A DNA stretch of 64,000 nt from positions 248,001 to 312,000 of the forward strand of contig NZ_OY764059.1 in NCBI RefSeq assembly GCF_963668085.1. The letters run 5' to 3'. Under the pieces are notes generated by a model that was given only the letters and a program-made list of their open reading frames with translations, did not search any database and was not told the origin of the DNA. Positions 1-13,977 of the stretch are shown here, piece after piece. The translations under genes and the position numbers were made by a program. Position 1 is the stretch's first letter; each line of letters starts with the position of its first letter. The DNA comes from an uncultured Ilyobacter sp. (lineage in GTDB: Bacteria; Fusobacteriota; Fusobacteriia; Fusobacteriales; Fusobacteriaceae).

Positions 1-1
1 A

Positions 2-1876
2 ACAGAGGCAATCCGTGAAGGTGCCATGGCATTTCTGACGGCAGAGTATAAAATTCTTGTATGGTTTGTCGGAGGAGTGGCGATGCTTTTGGCGATATTC
101 CTGAGTATAGGGGTAGCGGTTACATTTATATTAGGTGCCTTTACTTCGGCTATTGCTGGAAATGTGGGAATGCGGGTGGCAACAAAAGCTAACGGAAGAA
201 CTGCTATTGCAGCAAAAGAAGGGGGTCTCTCGAAGGCTTTAGACGTTGCTTTTGCAGGTGGAGCAGTAATGGGACTTGCGGTAGTTGGACTTGGATTAAT
301 AGGTGTGTCGGTACTAACACTGGTTTTTAACTGGGATATGGGAGTTATAACAGGATTTGGTATGGGTGCTTCATCTATAGCCCTATTTGCAAGAGTTGGT
401 GGCGGAATATATACAAAGGCTGCAGATGTTGGAGCAGACCTAGTAGGAAAGGTGGAAGCTGGAATCCCAGAAGATGACCCTAGAAACCCAGCAACAATCG
501 CCGATAACGTAGGAGACAATGTCGGTGATGTGGCAGGAATGGGAGCCGACCTTTTTGAGTCGTATATAGGTTCTATAATAGCCACAATGGCATTGGGAGC
601 CACAATGGCAGCAACCACAGATATGCATGGTTACATGGCAGCCCCTATACTTGTGGCAGCATTTGGAATAGTGTCCTCTATAATAGCAACCCTCACAGTA
701 AAAACAGATAATCCTAAAGAGGTATATCATAAACTTGAAAATGGAACTAGAATAGCAGGCTTTCTGGCAACAATAGCTTCCTTTATGATAGTTAAGTTTT
801 TAGGTCTTCCCATGGGAGTTTTCTGGGCAATCGTTGCCGGTCTTGTTGCAGGTCTTGTAATAGCATTTTTTACAGGTGTTTATACTGACACAGGTAGAAA
901 AGCTGTAAACAGAATAGCAGATGCTGCTGAAACAGGTGCTGCTACAACGATAATCGAAGGACTAGCTGTAGGGATGGAGTCAACTGTGGCACCACTTATC
1001 ACAATATCCCTTGCAATCATAGTGGCCCACAGCTTTGCCGGATTATACGGTATAGCCATAGCGGCAGTTGGAATGCTTGCAACTACAGGAATGGTAGTAG
1101 CAGTAGATGCCTATGGACCGATAGCAGATAATGCAGGTGGAATCGCCGAGATGGCGGAACTTCCACCAGAGGTTAGAGATTGCACTGACCAGTTAGATGC
1201 AGTGGGGAACTCAACTGCTGCAGTTGGAAAAGGTTTTGCTATAGGTTCAGCTGCTCTGACAGCTCTCTCACTATTTGCAGCTTATAAGGAAGCTGTTGAA
1301 TTAAAATCTGGTACAGACCTTGTAATAGATGTTACCAATCCCAAGGTCATAGTTGGCTTATTTATAGGCGGAATGTTGACATTCCTCTTCTCAGCCCTCA
1401 CAATGACTGCAGTTGGAAAAGCTGCAATGGAAATGGTGGCGGAGGTAAGAAGACAGTTTAAAGAGATACCGGGAATAATGGATAAGACAACAAAACCTGA
1501 CTATAAAAGATGTGTAGAGATATCTACACGTTCATCTCTAAGAGAGATGGTAATTCCTGGAATACTTGCAGTACTTGCTCCGGTAATTGTAGGAATGTGG
1601 TCAACTGAAGCTTTGGGCGGACTATTGGCTGGAGCACTGGTGACTGGAATTCTTATGGCTGTAATGATGGCAAATGCCGGAGGAGCATGGGATAATGCAA
1701 AGAAACAGATCGAAAGTGGATATAAAGGAGACGGAAAAGGTTCTGACAGGCATAAGGCGGCAGTAGTAGGAGACACAGTAGGAGATCCTTTTAAAGATAC
1801 ATCGGGCCCATCTCTTAATATTTTGATTAAACTGATGTCTATTGTTTCTCTTGTTTTAGTACCACTTTTCGTTTAA
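2..1876 (+). CDS. hppA: Membrane-bound ion-pumping pyrophosphatase, K+-dependent type (5' end outside window)
   Basis: Hydrolyses cytoplasmic pyrophosphate and uses the energy to pump Na+ and/or H+ across the inner membrane. The frame is open from base 2 (TEAIREGAM..., a conserved family stretch), so roughly the first 45-50 residues of a usual 660-700 residue protein are missing. About 15 hydrophobic segments are visible. The catalytic signature DVGADLVGK lies at 425-451, followed by the acidic [20 protein letters not shown] stretch that binds Mg-PPi. Near 1205 the motif [10 protein letters not shown] has Ala where K+-independent enzymes carry Lys, which in this family marks the K+-dependent class; most known Na+ pumps belong to that class. 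Na+ pumping is inferred and would match the Na+ ATP synthase further along. A terminator follows closely, so the gene ends its transcript. Confidence 0.95.
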   Translation, partial: TEAIREGAMAFLTAEYKILVWFVGGVAMLLAIFLSIGVAVTFILGAFTSAIAGNVGMRVATKANGRTAIAAKEGGLSKALDVAFAGGAVMGLAVVGLGLIGVSVLTLVFNWDMGVITGFGMGASSIALFARVGGGIYTKAADVGADLVGKVEAGIPEDDPRNPATIADNVGDNVGDVAGMGADLFESYIGSIIATMALGATMAATTDMHGYMAAPILVAAFGIVSSIIATLTVKTDNPKEVYHKLENGTRIAGFLATIASFMIVKFLGLPMGVFWAIVAGLVAGLVIAFFTGVYTDTGRKAVNRIADAAETGAATTIIEGLAVGMESTVAPLITISLAIIVAHSFAGLYGIAIAAVGMLATTGMVVAVDAYGPIADNAGGIAEMAELPPEVRDCTDQLDAVGNSTAAVGKGFAIGSAALTALSLFAAYKEAVELKSGTDLVIDVTNPKVIVGLFIGGMLTFLFSALTMTAVGKAAMEMVAEVRRQFKEIPGIMDKTTKPDYKRCVEISTRSSLREMVIPGILAVLAPVIVGMWSTEALGGLLAGALVTGILMAVMMANAGGAWDNAKKQIESGYKGDGKGSDRHKAAVVGDTVGDPFKDTSGPSLNILIKLMSIVSLVLVPLFV

Positions 1877-1937
1877 AAAGTTTTGATTTTATAGTTTCTT
1901 GAATTTATTTAAAAGATATAATTTTTTAAAAATTGCT

Positions 1938-1972
1938 TAAAAAGTTTCGCTATATTGGCGAAACTTTTTTAT
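1938..1972 (+). terminator. Rho-independent terminator after the pyrophosphatase gene
   Basis: Inverted repeat AAAAGTTTCGC / GCGAAACTTTT with a 7-nt loop, followed by a T run. It separates hppA from the dnaG transcript. Confidence 0.85.
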
Positions 1973-2074
1973 TTCAAAGCTTTTTGATCTGAAATGATGC
2001 TTTTAAAACTCGTTCAGAACAATTAAAAGTTATTTTTTTCTTTACGGATACACTCAAAAATAAAGAGCGAATCA

Positions 2075-2103
2075 TTGATAAAATATAAAAAATATATTAT
2101 AAT
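2075..2103 (+). promoter_or_regulatory. Predicted sigma-70 promoter for the dnaG-rpoD operon
   Basis: TTGATA (2075-2080), 17-nt spacer, TATAAT (2098-2103). Close to consensus, in a very AT-rich gap, about 70 nt before the dnaG start. Predicted from sequence only. Confidence 0.6.
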
Positions 2104-2172
2104 ATAAAGTACCGACTTTGATTTTATTAGAGTTTGTGAAGTTATGCATTTAAAGAAATGACGGGGAGAGTA

Positions 2173-3966
2173 ATGAGATATAGTTCCGAAGATGTAGACA
2201 AATTAATTGAAGAATTAAATATAGTTGAAGTAGTCGGAGAATATGTGGATCTAAAGAGATCGGGAGCTAACTTTAAAGGGCTCTGTCCATTCCACAAAGA
2301 CACCAACCCATCATTTGTAGTCAGCCCTTCGAAAAACATATGTAAATGCTTTGTTTGTGGAGCTGGCGGTAATTCTATAAAATTTTACTCAGATTACAAT
2401 AAAATCCCATTTGGACAGGCAATAAAGGATCTCTCTGAAAAGTATAAGATCAAAGTGAAGCCTGTAAAGGGGTATGATGTATTAAGAGATACAAATAAAA
2501 AATATTATGAGATTCTAAATGAAGCACTTGAATATTTTTGTGAAAAAATATTCTCCAATGAAGGCAGAGAGGCTTTGGAATACTTATCCAAAAGAAAATT
2601 TAAACCTGATTTTATTTCTGAAAACAAGATTGGTTTTGCCCCTAGGGGATGGAATAACCTCTACGACCACCTTTTGAATAAAGGTTATGAAATAAATGAT
2701 ATTGTGACTCTTGGATTGGTTAAAGAGGGTGAAAAGGGACACTATGATGCCTTCAGAGATAGAATTATGTTTCCCATATATTCCCCCTCAGGGAATGTAA
2801 TCGCTTTCGGTGGAAGAAGCCTAGAAGACAGAAAAGATATACCCAAGTATATCAATTCACCAGAAAGTCCTGTTTTTCATAAAGGACAAAACTTATACGG
2901 GATAAAAGAAAAAGGAAATATTATAAGACGAAAAGCCTATTCAATAGTTATGGAAGGATACATGGATGTACTTTCAGCTCATTCCTTTGGATTTGATGTA
3001 ACGGTTGCCTCGCTAGGGACTGCTTTTACAGAAGATCAGGCAAAATTACTGAAAAGATATACGTCTAACGTTATACTGGCTTTTGATATGGATAATGCAG
3101 GGAGAGTGGCTGCTGAGAAATCGGGAATAATTCTTAAGTCCCACGGGTTCAACATAAGGGTATTAGAACTTGAAAATGCCAAGGATCCCGACGAATTTTT
3201 GAAAAAATATGGCAAAAACGAATTTTTGAAATGTGTAAAAGAATCAAAGGAAATATTTGATTATTTATACGAGTTTTATTCTAAGGAATACGACCTGACC
3301 AACTTGATGGCCAAACAAAATTTTGTTGATAGGTTTAAAAGCTTTTTTCAATCAGTGGAAACTGATCTGGAAAAAAGTCTATATGTAGACAAACTATCAA
3401 AGTCATTGGGAATTGACAAAGAGCTTTTAAACGACATTCTTATTATCAATAATAAAAAGATCAAAAAGAAAATAAACAGTGAGATTTATACTGAGAAAAA
3501 ATTTTCTGAAAAACGCAGCGAGGTAATAGACAAGCTAGAAATGGATACGCTGAAAATAATACTTTCAAAACCGGAATATTATTCCTATTTTCAGGGAAAA
3601 AAAATTAAAAGTAACCTTTTCCATAGAATTATAGTCTTTTATAATGAGAAAGACCTATCTGGAAATGGTGTAAAGATGATTTTAAACAGTGATTCCTTCG
3701 AAGAGGAGGAAAAAAAACAAGTCATAGAGATAGCTGCATCAAGTATTGAGTATTCAGATGAAAAAAAACTTGTTAAAGATTTTAAAGAGGTATATCTAGG
3801 CTGGTTTAGAAGAGAGATAAAAGAGACTCTTGAAAAATATAAAGTCCATGGAGATATAGTTTCTTTTTTTAAAATAAGAAAAATAAGTGACAACATAGAA
3901 AAGACAGATACTGACCTAGAAGAATTAAAAAATCTTTATCGTGAATTCAAAACTTTTAATATATAG
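2173..3966 (+). CDS. dnaG: DNA primase DnaG
   Basis: Makes the RNA primers for chromosome replication at the replisome. The start is taken at ATG 2173, which has GGGGAGAG just upstream and gives the usual MRYS... N-terminus; the in-frame ATG at 2158 lies before that Shine-Dalgarno. The 597-residue product is a normal length. Visible parts: CHC2 zinc ribbon (C38, H41, C59, C62); catalytic core with RNAP-basic region around 150-240; TOPRIM domain with E261 (MEGYMD) and D305/D307 (AFDMD) as metal ligands; a diverged helical C-terminus that would bind the DnaB helicase. It is 17 bp from rpoD, the classical macromolecular-synthesis arrangement dnaG-rpoD. Confidence 0.97.
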   Translation: MRYSSEDVDKLIEELNIVEVVGEYVDLKRSGANFKGLCPFHKDTNPSFVVSPSKNICKCFVCGAGGNSIKFYSDYNKIPFGQAIKDLSEKYKIKVKPVKGYDVLRDTNKKYYEILNEALEYFCEKIFSNEGREALEYLSKRKFKPDFISENKIGFAPRGWNNLYDHLLNKGYEINDIVTLGLVKEGEKGHYDAFRDRIMFPIYSPSGNVIAFGGRSLEDRKDIPKYINSPESPVFHKGQNLYGIKEKGNIIRRKAYSIVMEGYMDVLSAHSFGFDVTVASLGTAFTEDQAKLLKRYTSNVILAFDMDNAGRVAAEKSGIILKSHGFNIRVLELENAKDPDEFLKKYGKNEFLKCVKESKEIFDYLYEFYSKEYDLTNLMAKQNFVDRFKSFFQSVETDLEKSLYVDKLSKSLGIDKELLNDILIINNKKIKKKINSEIYTEKKFSEKRSEVIDKLEMDTLKIILSKPEYYSYFQGKKIKSNLFHRIIVFYNEKDLSGNGVKMILNSDSFEEEEKKQVIEIAASSIEYSDEKKLVKDFKEVYLGWFRREIKETLEKYKVHGDIVSFFKIRKISDNIEKTDTDLEELKNLYREFKTFNI

Positions 3967-3983
3967 AGGAGGCACTTAAAGTA

Positions 3984-5210
3984 ATGAAAGACTTTATTAG
4001 GAATGAAAAGGCGCGTGCTTTGATAAGAAAGTCAATAGAGGAGAAAGTTATAACTTTTGAGGAAGTGAATGAAGCGCTACAGGATGATTTTCCAGTTGAT
4101 AAAATAGAGTTCCTTATAAACGGAATGATTGATCAGGGTATAAAAATCATTAGGAGAGAGGAACTCGAAAAGGTAAAGTCTGAAGATAAGGAGAGTAAAA
4201 CCTCTGTGAAAGCTACTACTTCTAAAGTTGTAGTTGAATTAGAAGAGGAAGAGGATTCAGAAGAAGTTGAATCCGATACAGTTGAAAAAAAAGATGAGGG
4301 AGATTTTAACCCTGCGGAAATAGAAGAAGTGACCGAAGAAGAGTTATCTCCAGAAAAACTTATGGCAATCAGCTCAGGCGTAGACGTAGACGAGCCTATT
4401 AAAATGTACCTAAGAGAGATCGGACAAGTGCCGTTACTCACTCACAAGCAAGAAATAGAGCATGCCAAGAATTCTGCCGAAGGTGACGAATGGGCAACTC
4501 AACAGTTGGTAGAAGCCAATCTGAGACTAGTTGTAAGTATAGCTAAAAAGCATACAAACAGGGGATTAAAATTACTAGATCTTATCCAAGAGGGAAACAT
4601 AGGCTTGATGAAGGCTGTTGAAAAATTTGAGTATACTAAGGGTTATAAGTTTTCCACCTATGCAACTTGGTGGATAAGACAAGCGATAACAAGGGCGATA
4701 GCAGACCAAGGAAGAACTATAAGAATACCTGTACATATGATAGAGACAATAAACAAGATAAAAAAAGAAAGCAGAATATATCTTCAGGAGACGGGAAAAG
4801 ATGCAACTCCAGAGGTTCTTGCTGAGAGATTGGGAATGGAATCAGAAAAAGTAAAAGCTATACTCGAGATGAATCAAGACCCTATTTCTCTAGAAACACC
4901 AGTGGGAAGCGAAGAAGACAGTGAGCTAGGTGACTTTGTAGAAGATAACAAAATGCTAAGTCCTTATGAGCAAACTAATAGAAATCTGTTGAAAGAACAG
5001 CTAGACGATGTACTTCAGAGTTTAAGCGAGAGAGAAGAAAAAGTCTTAAGATTTAGATATGGTCTAGATGACGGATGCCCTAGAACACTTGAGGAAGTCG
5101 GTAAGATATTCAAAGTGACTAGAGAACGTATCAGGCAAATAGAGGTAAAGGCTCTTAGGAAACTAAGACACCCAAGCAGAAGAAAAAAATTAGAAGATTT
5201 TAAAATGTAA
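3984..5210 (+). CDS. rpoD: RNA polymerase primary sigma factor RpoD (SigA)
   Basis: Housekeeping sigma-70 that directs RNA polymerase to -10/-35 promoters. 408 residues, with GAGGAGG ahead of the ATG. Domains in order: region 1.1 (about 1-60), a strongly acidic linker (about 60-125, runs of Glu), region 1.2 ([17 protein letters not shown], about 136-155), region 2 (about 178-245, with [16 protein letters not shown] and [18 protein letters not shown]), region 3, and region 4 with the -35 helix-turn-helix [18 protein letters not shown] near the C-terminus. Key -10 contact residues (Gln and Thr of IRQAIT) and -35 contacts (RERIRQ) are intact, so it should read standard promoters such as those marked in this window. 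A strong terminator follows directly. Confidence 0.97.
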   Translation: MKDFIRNEKARALIRKSIEEKVITFEEVNEALQDDFPVDKIEFLINGMIDQGIKIIRREELEKVKSEDKESKTSVKATTSKVVVELEEEEDSEEVESDTVEKKDEGDFNPAEIEEVTEEELSPEKLMAISSGVDVDEPIKMYLREIGQVPLLTHKQEIEHAKNSAEGDEWATQQLVEANLRLVVSIAKKHTNRGLKLLDLIQEGNIGLMKAVEKFEYTKGYKFSTYATWWIRQAITRAIADQGRTIRIPVHMIETINKIKKESRIYLQETGKDATPEVLAERLGMESEKVKAILEMNQDPISLETPVGSEEDSELGDFVEDNKMLSPYEQTNRNLLKEQLDDVLQSLSEREEKVLRFRYGLDDGCPRTLEEVGKIFKVTRERIRQIEVKALRKLRHPSRRKKLEDFKM

Positions 5211-5212
5211 AA

Positions 5213-5246
5213 AAAATTAGGAGTTCTAGCTCCTAATTTTTATTTG
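5213..5246 (+). terminator. Rho-independent terminator after rpoD
   Basis: Perfect 11-bp stem AAAATTAGGAG / CTCCTAATTTT (5213-5223 and 5230-5240) with a 6-nt loop and trailing T-rich tract. It separates rpoD from the second sigma gene. Confidence 0.88.
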
Positions 5247-5272
5247 TTCTTAAATTATTATAGGTGTATAAT
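5244..5272 (+). promoter_or_regulatory. Predicted promoter of the second sigma-factor gene
   Basis: TTGTTC (5244-5249), 17-nt spacer, TATAAT (5267-5272). It lies between the rpoD terminator and the start at 5301, and overlaps an in-frame TTG at 5244 that is therefore unlikely to be the translation start. Confidence 0.5.
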
Positions 5273-5300
5273 AAAAAATATTGCTTCAAGGAGTTGGAAA

Positions 5301-6290
5301 ATGTCTTTAAATATAAATAAACTTGAGAAAAAAATTAAAGAGAAGGTTCTGCTTCAAAAAGATTTTGAAGAGTTTGTCTGCCAAGAGTGCAGCCAAGAGA
5401 GCGATTTTCAGACTCTTATTGATTTTATCTTTAAAAAAGGTATAGAAATACAGGAGGATGAAGAAAATTATGAGGACTCTATAGGGGATGGTTATTATAG
5501 CGAAGAGATATTAGAGCAGTATTTTCACGATATCTCACTTTATACGCCTATACCGAGAGAAAAGGAAAAAGAGATAGTAATAAAAGCCCAAGCTGGAGAT
5601 GAAGAAGCACGTGAAATTCTCGTAACTTCTAACTTGAAATTGGTAGCTAAAATTGCCATGAAATACTCAAAATCAGGTGTCAATTATATTGACCTCATAC
5701 AAGACGGGACAATAGGACTTATAACTGCAATTGATAAATACGATCTTTCTAAGGGTCATAGTTTCACATCTTATTCTGTATGGTGGATAAAAAGGGATAT
5801 AATAAACTCAATAGCAAACAGAATAAATGCTATAAAAATACCTAGTTATGTCTATCTCATGAATAAAAAAATAAGAATATTTGAAGACAAGTTTATGGAA
5901 AAAAACAACAAAAGACCCAGCTATAAGGAAATATCCGAGGGGTTGAATTTGTCCTTAGAGGAAGTTGAAAAAATGAAAGAGGCATCTGAAATAGGTGTAG
6001 GTGGATTTGCGGATGGTAATGAACCAGAGTTAGGTGACTTTAATACAGTAGATCAGATAGATAAAGAACTAAACCTCCTAGAAGAGAGAAGTAAAATATC
6101 AAATCTAATGAGGAAAATATCTTCTGAAGAACAAAAGGTAGTGGAAATGTATTATGGTCTTGACGACAATAAAAGAATGGGCTTCAAAGAGATAGCGAAA
6201 AATATGGGGCTTTCAGTTGAAAAAGTTAAGTTTTTGAAGGAGAGGGCAATACTCAAGCTAAAATCTGCTAATGAGAGGATGTGGGGCTAA
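5301..6290 (+). CDS. Second sigma-70 family factor, divergent paralogue of RpoD
   Basis: Start ATG 5301 follows AAGGAGT; product 329 residues. It lacks the long region 1.1/acidic linker of RpoD but keeps a region 1.2-like segment (YFHDISLYTPIPREKE, about 74-90), region 2 (about 111-180, LIQDGTIGLITAIDKYD, then SYSVWWIKRDIINSIANR), region 3 and region 4 (about 270-325). The promoter-reading residues differ from RpoD: the -10 helix has IKRDIIN where RpoD has IRQAITR (Gln to Arg, Thr to Ile), and the -35 helix reads LSVEKVKFLKERAILKLK. Inference: an alternative sigma with changed promoter preference. Its stop overlaps the start of the next gene (TAATG), so they are translationally coupled. The stress or regulon it serves cannot be told from this sequence. 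Confidence 0.88.
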   Translation: MSLNINKLEKKIKEKVLLQKDFEEFVCQECSQESDFQTLIDFIFKKGIEIQEDEENYEDSIGDGYYSEEILEQYFHDISLYTPIPREKEKEIVIKAQAGDEEAREILVTSNLKLVAKIAMKYSKSGVNYIDLIQDGTIGLITAIDKYDLSKGHSFTSYSVWWIKRDIINSIANRINAIKIPSYVYLMNKKIRIFEDKFMEKNNKRPSYKEISEGLNLSLEEVEKMKEASEIGVGGFADGNEPELGDFNTVDQIDKELNLLEERSKISNLMRKISSEEQKVVEMYYGLDDNKRMGFKEIAKNMGLSVEKVKFLKERAILKLKSANERMWG

Positions 6291-7357
6291 TGAGGCTTTC
6301 TGAAATAACAAAGAAGTTGGAAAAGGCGTTTCCTAAAAATATGGCAGAATCATGGGACAATGTAGGCTTATTGATAGGTGAGAAAAACAAAGATGTAAAA
6401 AAAATACAAATATCCCTAGATGCTACAGATAGAGTGATAGAAGAGGCTGTCAAAAACAAGGCTGATCTCATAATAACTCACCATCCTCTTATATTTTCCC
6501 CATTAAAAGCAATAAATGATTCTACCTTACTTGGGAAAAAGATAATGAAGCTTATAAAAAACGATATAGCCTTGTATTCTATGCACACAAATCTAGATTC
6601 GGCTGAGAATGGATTGAATAGATATATAGCTGAAATTATAGGGGCCAAAGAATCTAAAATTATAGCTGAAAATCACCTTGATATTTATAAACTTTCTGTG
6701 TACGTACCGAAGGAAAATTATCAAGAGATTATAAAAAAAGTTCGAGAAACAGGGATTTCGATAGAGGAATACGACGATGTATCCTACTCTACAGAATGCC
6801 TAGAAAGATACAGACGATCTGGGGAAGACAATGTGTATACTGTCAATAATATAAAGGTTGAAGTAATAGGGGAAAAGGGAAAAATGTTTCAACTTTTAAA
6901 TGAAATAAAAAAGATTCATCCTTACAGAGAAATGGCCTATGAAATTTTTTCAGTGGAAAACAGGTATGTAGCCGGAGGGATAGGAAGGGTCTTTTCACTT
7001 GAAAATCCAATTCCTTTTAGAGAGTATGTAGACCTTATAAAAGAAAAATTATCAATAGAAAACCTCAGAATAGTGGCTGAGAGTGAAGAGAAGACAGTAA
7101 AAAAAGTGGCAGTTGTAAATGGTTCAGGTATGAGCTTTTTTAAAAAAATAAAAAAACTAGGCGTTGATGTCTTCATAACTGGAGATATAAAATATCATGA
7201 GGCTCTAGATGCAGCAGAGGAAGGACTTGATCTAATTGATTTGGGACATTATGAGAGCGAGCATTTTTTTAACCGTTTAGTTATCCGTGAACTTGGTGAA
7301 GTTGACGATATTGAAACTTATATTATGAACGAAAAACCAATTTTTAAATATAGATAA
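6290..7357 (+). CDS. NIF3/DUF34 family metal-binding protein (YqfO-like)
   Basis: Cytoplasmic di-metal protein of the widespread DUF34/NIF3 family, often labelled GTP cyclohydrolase 1 type 2; the true cellular role is unsettled. Start ATG 6290 overlaps the stop of the sigma gene; the upstream in-frame GTG (6281) is disfavoured. 355 residues, the long form with a central PII-like insert (about 130-240). Metal-binding residues are visible: ITHHPLIF (H64/H65), MHTNLD (H99, D103) and the C-terminal LGHYESEHFF. In Firmicutes yqfO also sits in the dnaG-sigA neighbourhood, so the placement here is an old conserved context. The next gene follows after 11 bp. Confidence 0.9.
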   Translation: MRLSEITKKLEKAFPKNMAESWDNVGLLIGEKNKDVKKIQISLDATDRVIEEAVKNKADLIITHHPLIFSPLKAINDSTLLGKKIMKLIKNDIALYSMHTNLDSAENGLNRYIAEIIGAKESKIIAENHLDIYKLSVYVPKENYQEIIKKVRETGISIEEYDDVSYSTECLERYRRSGEDNVYTVNNIKVEVIGEKGKMFQLLNEIKKIHPYREMAYEIFSVENRYVAGGIGRVFSLENPIPFREYVDLIKEKLSIENLRIVAESEEKTVKKVAVVNGSGMSFFKKIKKLGVDVFITGDIKYHEALDAAEEGLDLIDLGHYESEHFFNRLVIRELGEVDDIETYIMNEKPIFKYR

Positions 7358-7368
7358 GGAGATGCCTG

Positions 7369-7929
7369 ATGCGTAAAAAAATATTAGTTTTATTTATTTT
7401 GATTTTATCTGTGCTTAGTTTTTCTCAAATCAAGGATAATCTAGGCTCTTTTTCTGATGAAGAAGTCAAAAGAATAGAAGAAAGAATGGAAGAGATATCT
7501 AAAAACAGTGAACTTGACTTGTATATCAATACTTACAAGACAGGGGAAAATACGCAATTGAAAGTCCTTGAAAAAAGTGTTATAATCGATATGGTAAAAG
7601 TAGATGATGAACATTTAAATGTAAAATTGAGCTTTAGTCAGGATATAGATATTAGTCCTTATCAAGAGGAGTTAGAAAATGTCCTCGGAAATTTGGGAAA
7701 TCTTATTACTGAAGGAGAAAACGAAAAATATACCCTAGAACTTTTAAATAGTCTAGAAGATATTTTTAAAAGGATGGGAGAAGATAAGGAGATCCAAAAA
7801 GAAAAATTTTCCAAAAGTGGAAATCTAAACGGAGTGCTGTTGTTTCTTGTTTTTCTCGGGATAGGTATATTTGTAGGAAAAAATAAAAGAGTTAGAGAAT
7901 TATTTTCAAATTTTATTAAAAATAGGTAG
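7369..7929 (+). CDS. TPM-domain-like membrane-anchored envelope protein
   Basis: 186 residues. An N-terminal signal peptide (KKILVLFILILSVLSFS) is followed by a roughly 110-residue domain with the general pattern of the TPM (YgcG-type) fold, then a hydrophobic segment near 153-169 (NGVLLFLVFLGIGIFVG) and a short basic tail. The soluble domain would therefore lie outside the inner membrane, held by a C-terminal anchor. TPM proteins have been linked to membrane quality control and photosystem repair; no specific role can be given here. The frame ends at TAG 7927-7929, inside the 5' strand of the RNase P RNA P1 helix. Family assignment is by pattern and moderately sure. Confidence 0.65.
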   Translation: MRKKILVLFILILSVLSFSQIKDNLGSFSDEEVKRIEERMEEISKNSELDLYINTYKTGENTQLKVLEKSVIIDMVKVDDEHLNVKLSFSQDIDISPYQEELENVLGNLGNLITEGENEKYTLELLNSLEDIFKRMGEDKEIQKEKFSKSGNLNGVLLFLVFLGIGIFVGKNKRVRELFSNFIKNR

Positions 7930-8260
7930 TAAGGTTAATCGCTGCCTGTGAAAACAGGGAGAGGAAAGTCCGGGCTCTATAGGGCAGAGAGGGCAGTTAA
8001 CGGCTGCTGAGGGAAACCTTAAGGAAAGTGCCACAGAAAACAGACCGCCACTTGTTGGTAAGGGTGAAAAGGTGGTGTAAGAGACCACCAGTTTCTTAAG
8101 AGATTAAGAAAGCTTGGTAAACCCCCTCTGGAGCAAGGCTAAATAGGAGAGAATATGGGCGGCCCGTTCACTCTCAGGGTAAGCTGCTAGAGTCTATAAG
8201 CAATTATTGACCTAGATAAATGATTAACTCAGACAAAACCCGGCTTATTTTACTACCTTT
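7924..8260 (+). ncRNA. rnpB: RNase P RNA, bacterial type A
   Basis: Ribozyme that matures the 5' ends of tRNAs. Recognised by GAGGAAAGTCCGGGCTC near 7961, AAGGAAAGTGCCACAGAAA near 8021, GGTAAACCCC near 8117 and the 3' core ACTCAGACAAAACCCGGCTTA near 8227. The P1 helix forms between AGGTAGTAA (7924-7932) and TTACTACCT (8250-8258), so the 5' edge overlaps the last six bases of the preceding coding region, including its stop codon. Ends are inferred from P1 and may be off by a few bases. Confidence 0.95.
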
Positions 8261-8273
8261 TTTAGATATAACT

Positions 8274-8303
8274 ATGACCACAGAATTTTCTGTGGTTTTT
8301 TAA
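8274..8303 (+). terminator. Rho-independent terminator after rnpB
   Basis: ACCACAGA / TCTGTGGT stem (8277-8284 and 8289-8296) followed by a T run and then TAATTTTTT. Confidence 0.85.
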
Positions 8304-8629
8304 TTTTTTGAGTTTTAACTACAAACATTCTATCTGAAAAGTATCCTGTGAAATTGTTTTTAAAAGGGAAAATATGTTGTTTATAAAGGGGGATGATACA
8401 GAGTGATGAAAAAAATAAAAAAACTGTTGACTGCCTTTTAGAGATATGTTATTATACTTCTTGTCCGCGAGAGAAAAGCAACTTTCTCAAAGGGACAAAA
8501 ACAAAAGGACATTAGCAATTAAATAGAGAAGGAAGTCAAAAGAATGTCAGATATGACATAAAGAAGTCCAAACAAGATTTGGACCAAGTTAGGTGTTAAT
8601 AATCTCGCAAGAGATTTAAATAAACTTTT
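8304..8629 (+). promoter_or_regulatory. rRNA operon promoter and leader
   Basis: No gene is seen here. A strong promoter is visible: TTGACT (8427-8432), 17-nt spacer, TATTAT (8450-8455). The leader that follows holds two small hairpins (ATGTCA/TGACAT at 8544-8559 and GTCCAAA/TTTGGAC at 8566-8584). It also holds AAATAGAGAAGG (8521-8532), which is exactly complementary to CCTTCTCTATTT (10169-10180) downstream of the 16S gene. Those two strands would form the RNase III processing stem around pre-16S RNA. The first ~120 bases (8304-8426) hold nothing recognisable. Confidence 0.75.
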
Positions 8630-10151
<1,522 letters not shown>

Positions 10152-10354
10152 CTAAGGAGCACAGACGACCTTCTCTATTTATTTGGTATTGTTCTTTCCC
10201 GCGAGGGTTTGGATAATTACTGAGATGGACATTGGAAACTATATAGTAGAGAAATCAACATAAAATTCTTCTTTAAAAATGAAGTTGTTGAAAATGGATT
10301 GTTCCATTTGAAATAACAGACTAAATAAAGAGAGTTAGCTGATGAACAATTTAG
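10152..10354 (+). other. 16S-23S internal spacer without tRNA genes
   Basis: A 203-bp spacer with no tRNA fold or T-arm sequence. It carries the 3' strand of the pre-16S stem (10169-10180). It also carries AACTATATAGTAGA (10237-10250), exactly complementary to TCTACTATATAGTT (13288-13301) beyond the 23S gene, the predicted pre-23S processing stem. A small AATGGA/TCCATT hairpin sits near 10294. Confidence 0.8.
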
Positions 10355-13284
<2,930 letters not shown>

Positions 13285-13356
13285 AAATCTACTATATAGT
13301 TTTGAATGCCCATGGCATACAAAAGAATATGATATCAATATATAAATGTTGATAAC

Positions 13357-13476
13357 AGCTTGGTGAGAATAGCTGTAGGGGTACACCTGGTCACATTCCG
13401 AACCCAGAAGTTAAGCCTGCATACGCTGAAAGTACTTGAGGGGCAGCCCTCCGGGAGGATAGGTACTTGCCAAGCT
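13357..13476 (+). rRNA. rrf: 5S ribosomal RNA
   Basis: About 120 nt. The terminal helix AGCTTGG (13357-13363) / CCAAGCT (13470-13476) encloses the typical CACACCTGG-like and CCGAACCCAGAAGTTAAGC elements. The T-rich stretch right after the helix (13477-13487) probably lets it double as the operon terminator. Confidence 0.95.
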
Positions 13477-13514
13477 TTTTTTATTTTAAAGAGCTTATTT
13501 TTGCTTTATTAGGA

Positions 13515-13589
13515 TTGACTTTATTGAAATATTGTGATAAACTAACTAAGTTATTATACAAGGTATTCCGCTTTAATCTGAGGAATATT
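13515..13589 (+). promoter_or_regulatory. Promoter region and leader hairpin of rplS
   Basis: A possible promoter is TTGACT (13515-13520) with a weak -10 at 13538, or TTGTGA (13532-13537) with TTATAC (13554-13559) at 16 nt spacing. A 7-bp hairpin GTATTCC/GGAATAT (13563-13569 with 13582-13588, one G-U pair) lies just before the ribosome-binding site. It may be an autoregulatory ribosomal-protein leader; this is inference. Confidence 0.4.
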
Positions 13590-13615
13590 AAATGAATATC
13601 TTTGAGGAGGAAGAA

Positions 13616-13966
13616 ATGAAAGAAAAATTAATCCAATTAGTAGAAGAAAACTACATCAGAACTGATATGCCTCAGTTCAAAGCAGGGGACACAATCGTTG
13701 TTCACTACAAAGTAAAAGAGGGAGAAAAAGAAAGAATCCAACTTTTTGAAGGTGTAGTAATCAGAGTCAATGGTGGAGGAGTAGCTAAAACTTTTACTGT
13801 TAGAAAAGTAACAGGAGGAGTTGGAGTAGAAAGAATCATCCCTATAAACTCTCCAATGATCGAAAAAATCGAAGTTAAGAGAATTGGTAAAGTAAGAAGA
13901 TCTAAGCTTTACTACTTAAGAGAACTTTCTGGAAAGAAAGCAAGAATCAAAGAGATCAGAAAATAA
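13616..13966 (+). CDS. rplS: 50S ribosomal protein L19
   Basis: Structural protein at the 30S-50S interface of the ribosome. 116 residues, the normal length. Start ATG 13616 follows GAGGAGG; an in-frame ATG at 13592 lies before that ribosome-binding site and is not used. Family features are clear: [21 protein letters not shown], the FEGVVI core, [19 protein letters not shown] and the C-terminal [19 protein letters not shown]. The gene stands alone between the rRNA operon and a strong terminator; the usual trmD/rimM partners are absent here. Confidence 0.97.
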   Translation: MKEKLIQLVEENYIRTDMPQFKAGDTIVVHYKVKEGEKERIQLFEGVVIRVNGGGVAKTFTVRKVTGGVGVERIIPINSPMIEKIEVKRIGKVRRSKLYYLRELSGKKARIKEIRK

Positions 13967-13977
13967 TTATATCAAAA

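Noticed and set aside
10152..10354. tRNA-Ile or tRNA-Ala in the rRNA spacer
   Set aside because: No cloverleaf, no GTTCGANTC-type T-arm and no acceptor-stem pairing could be found.
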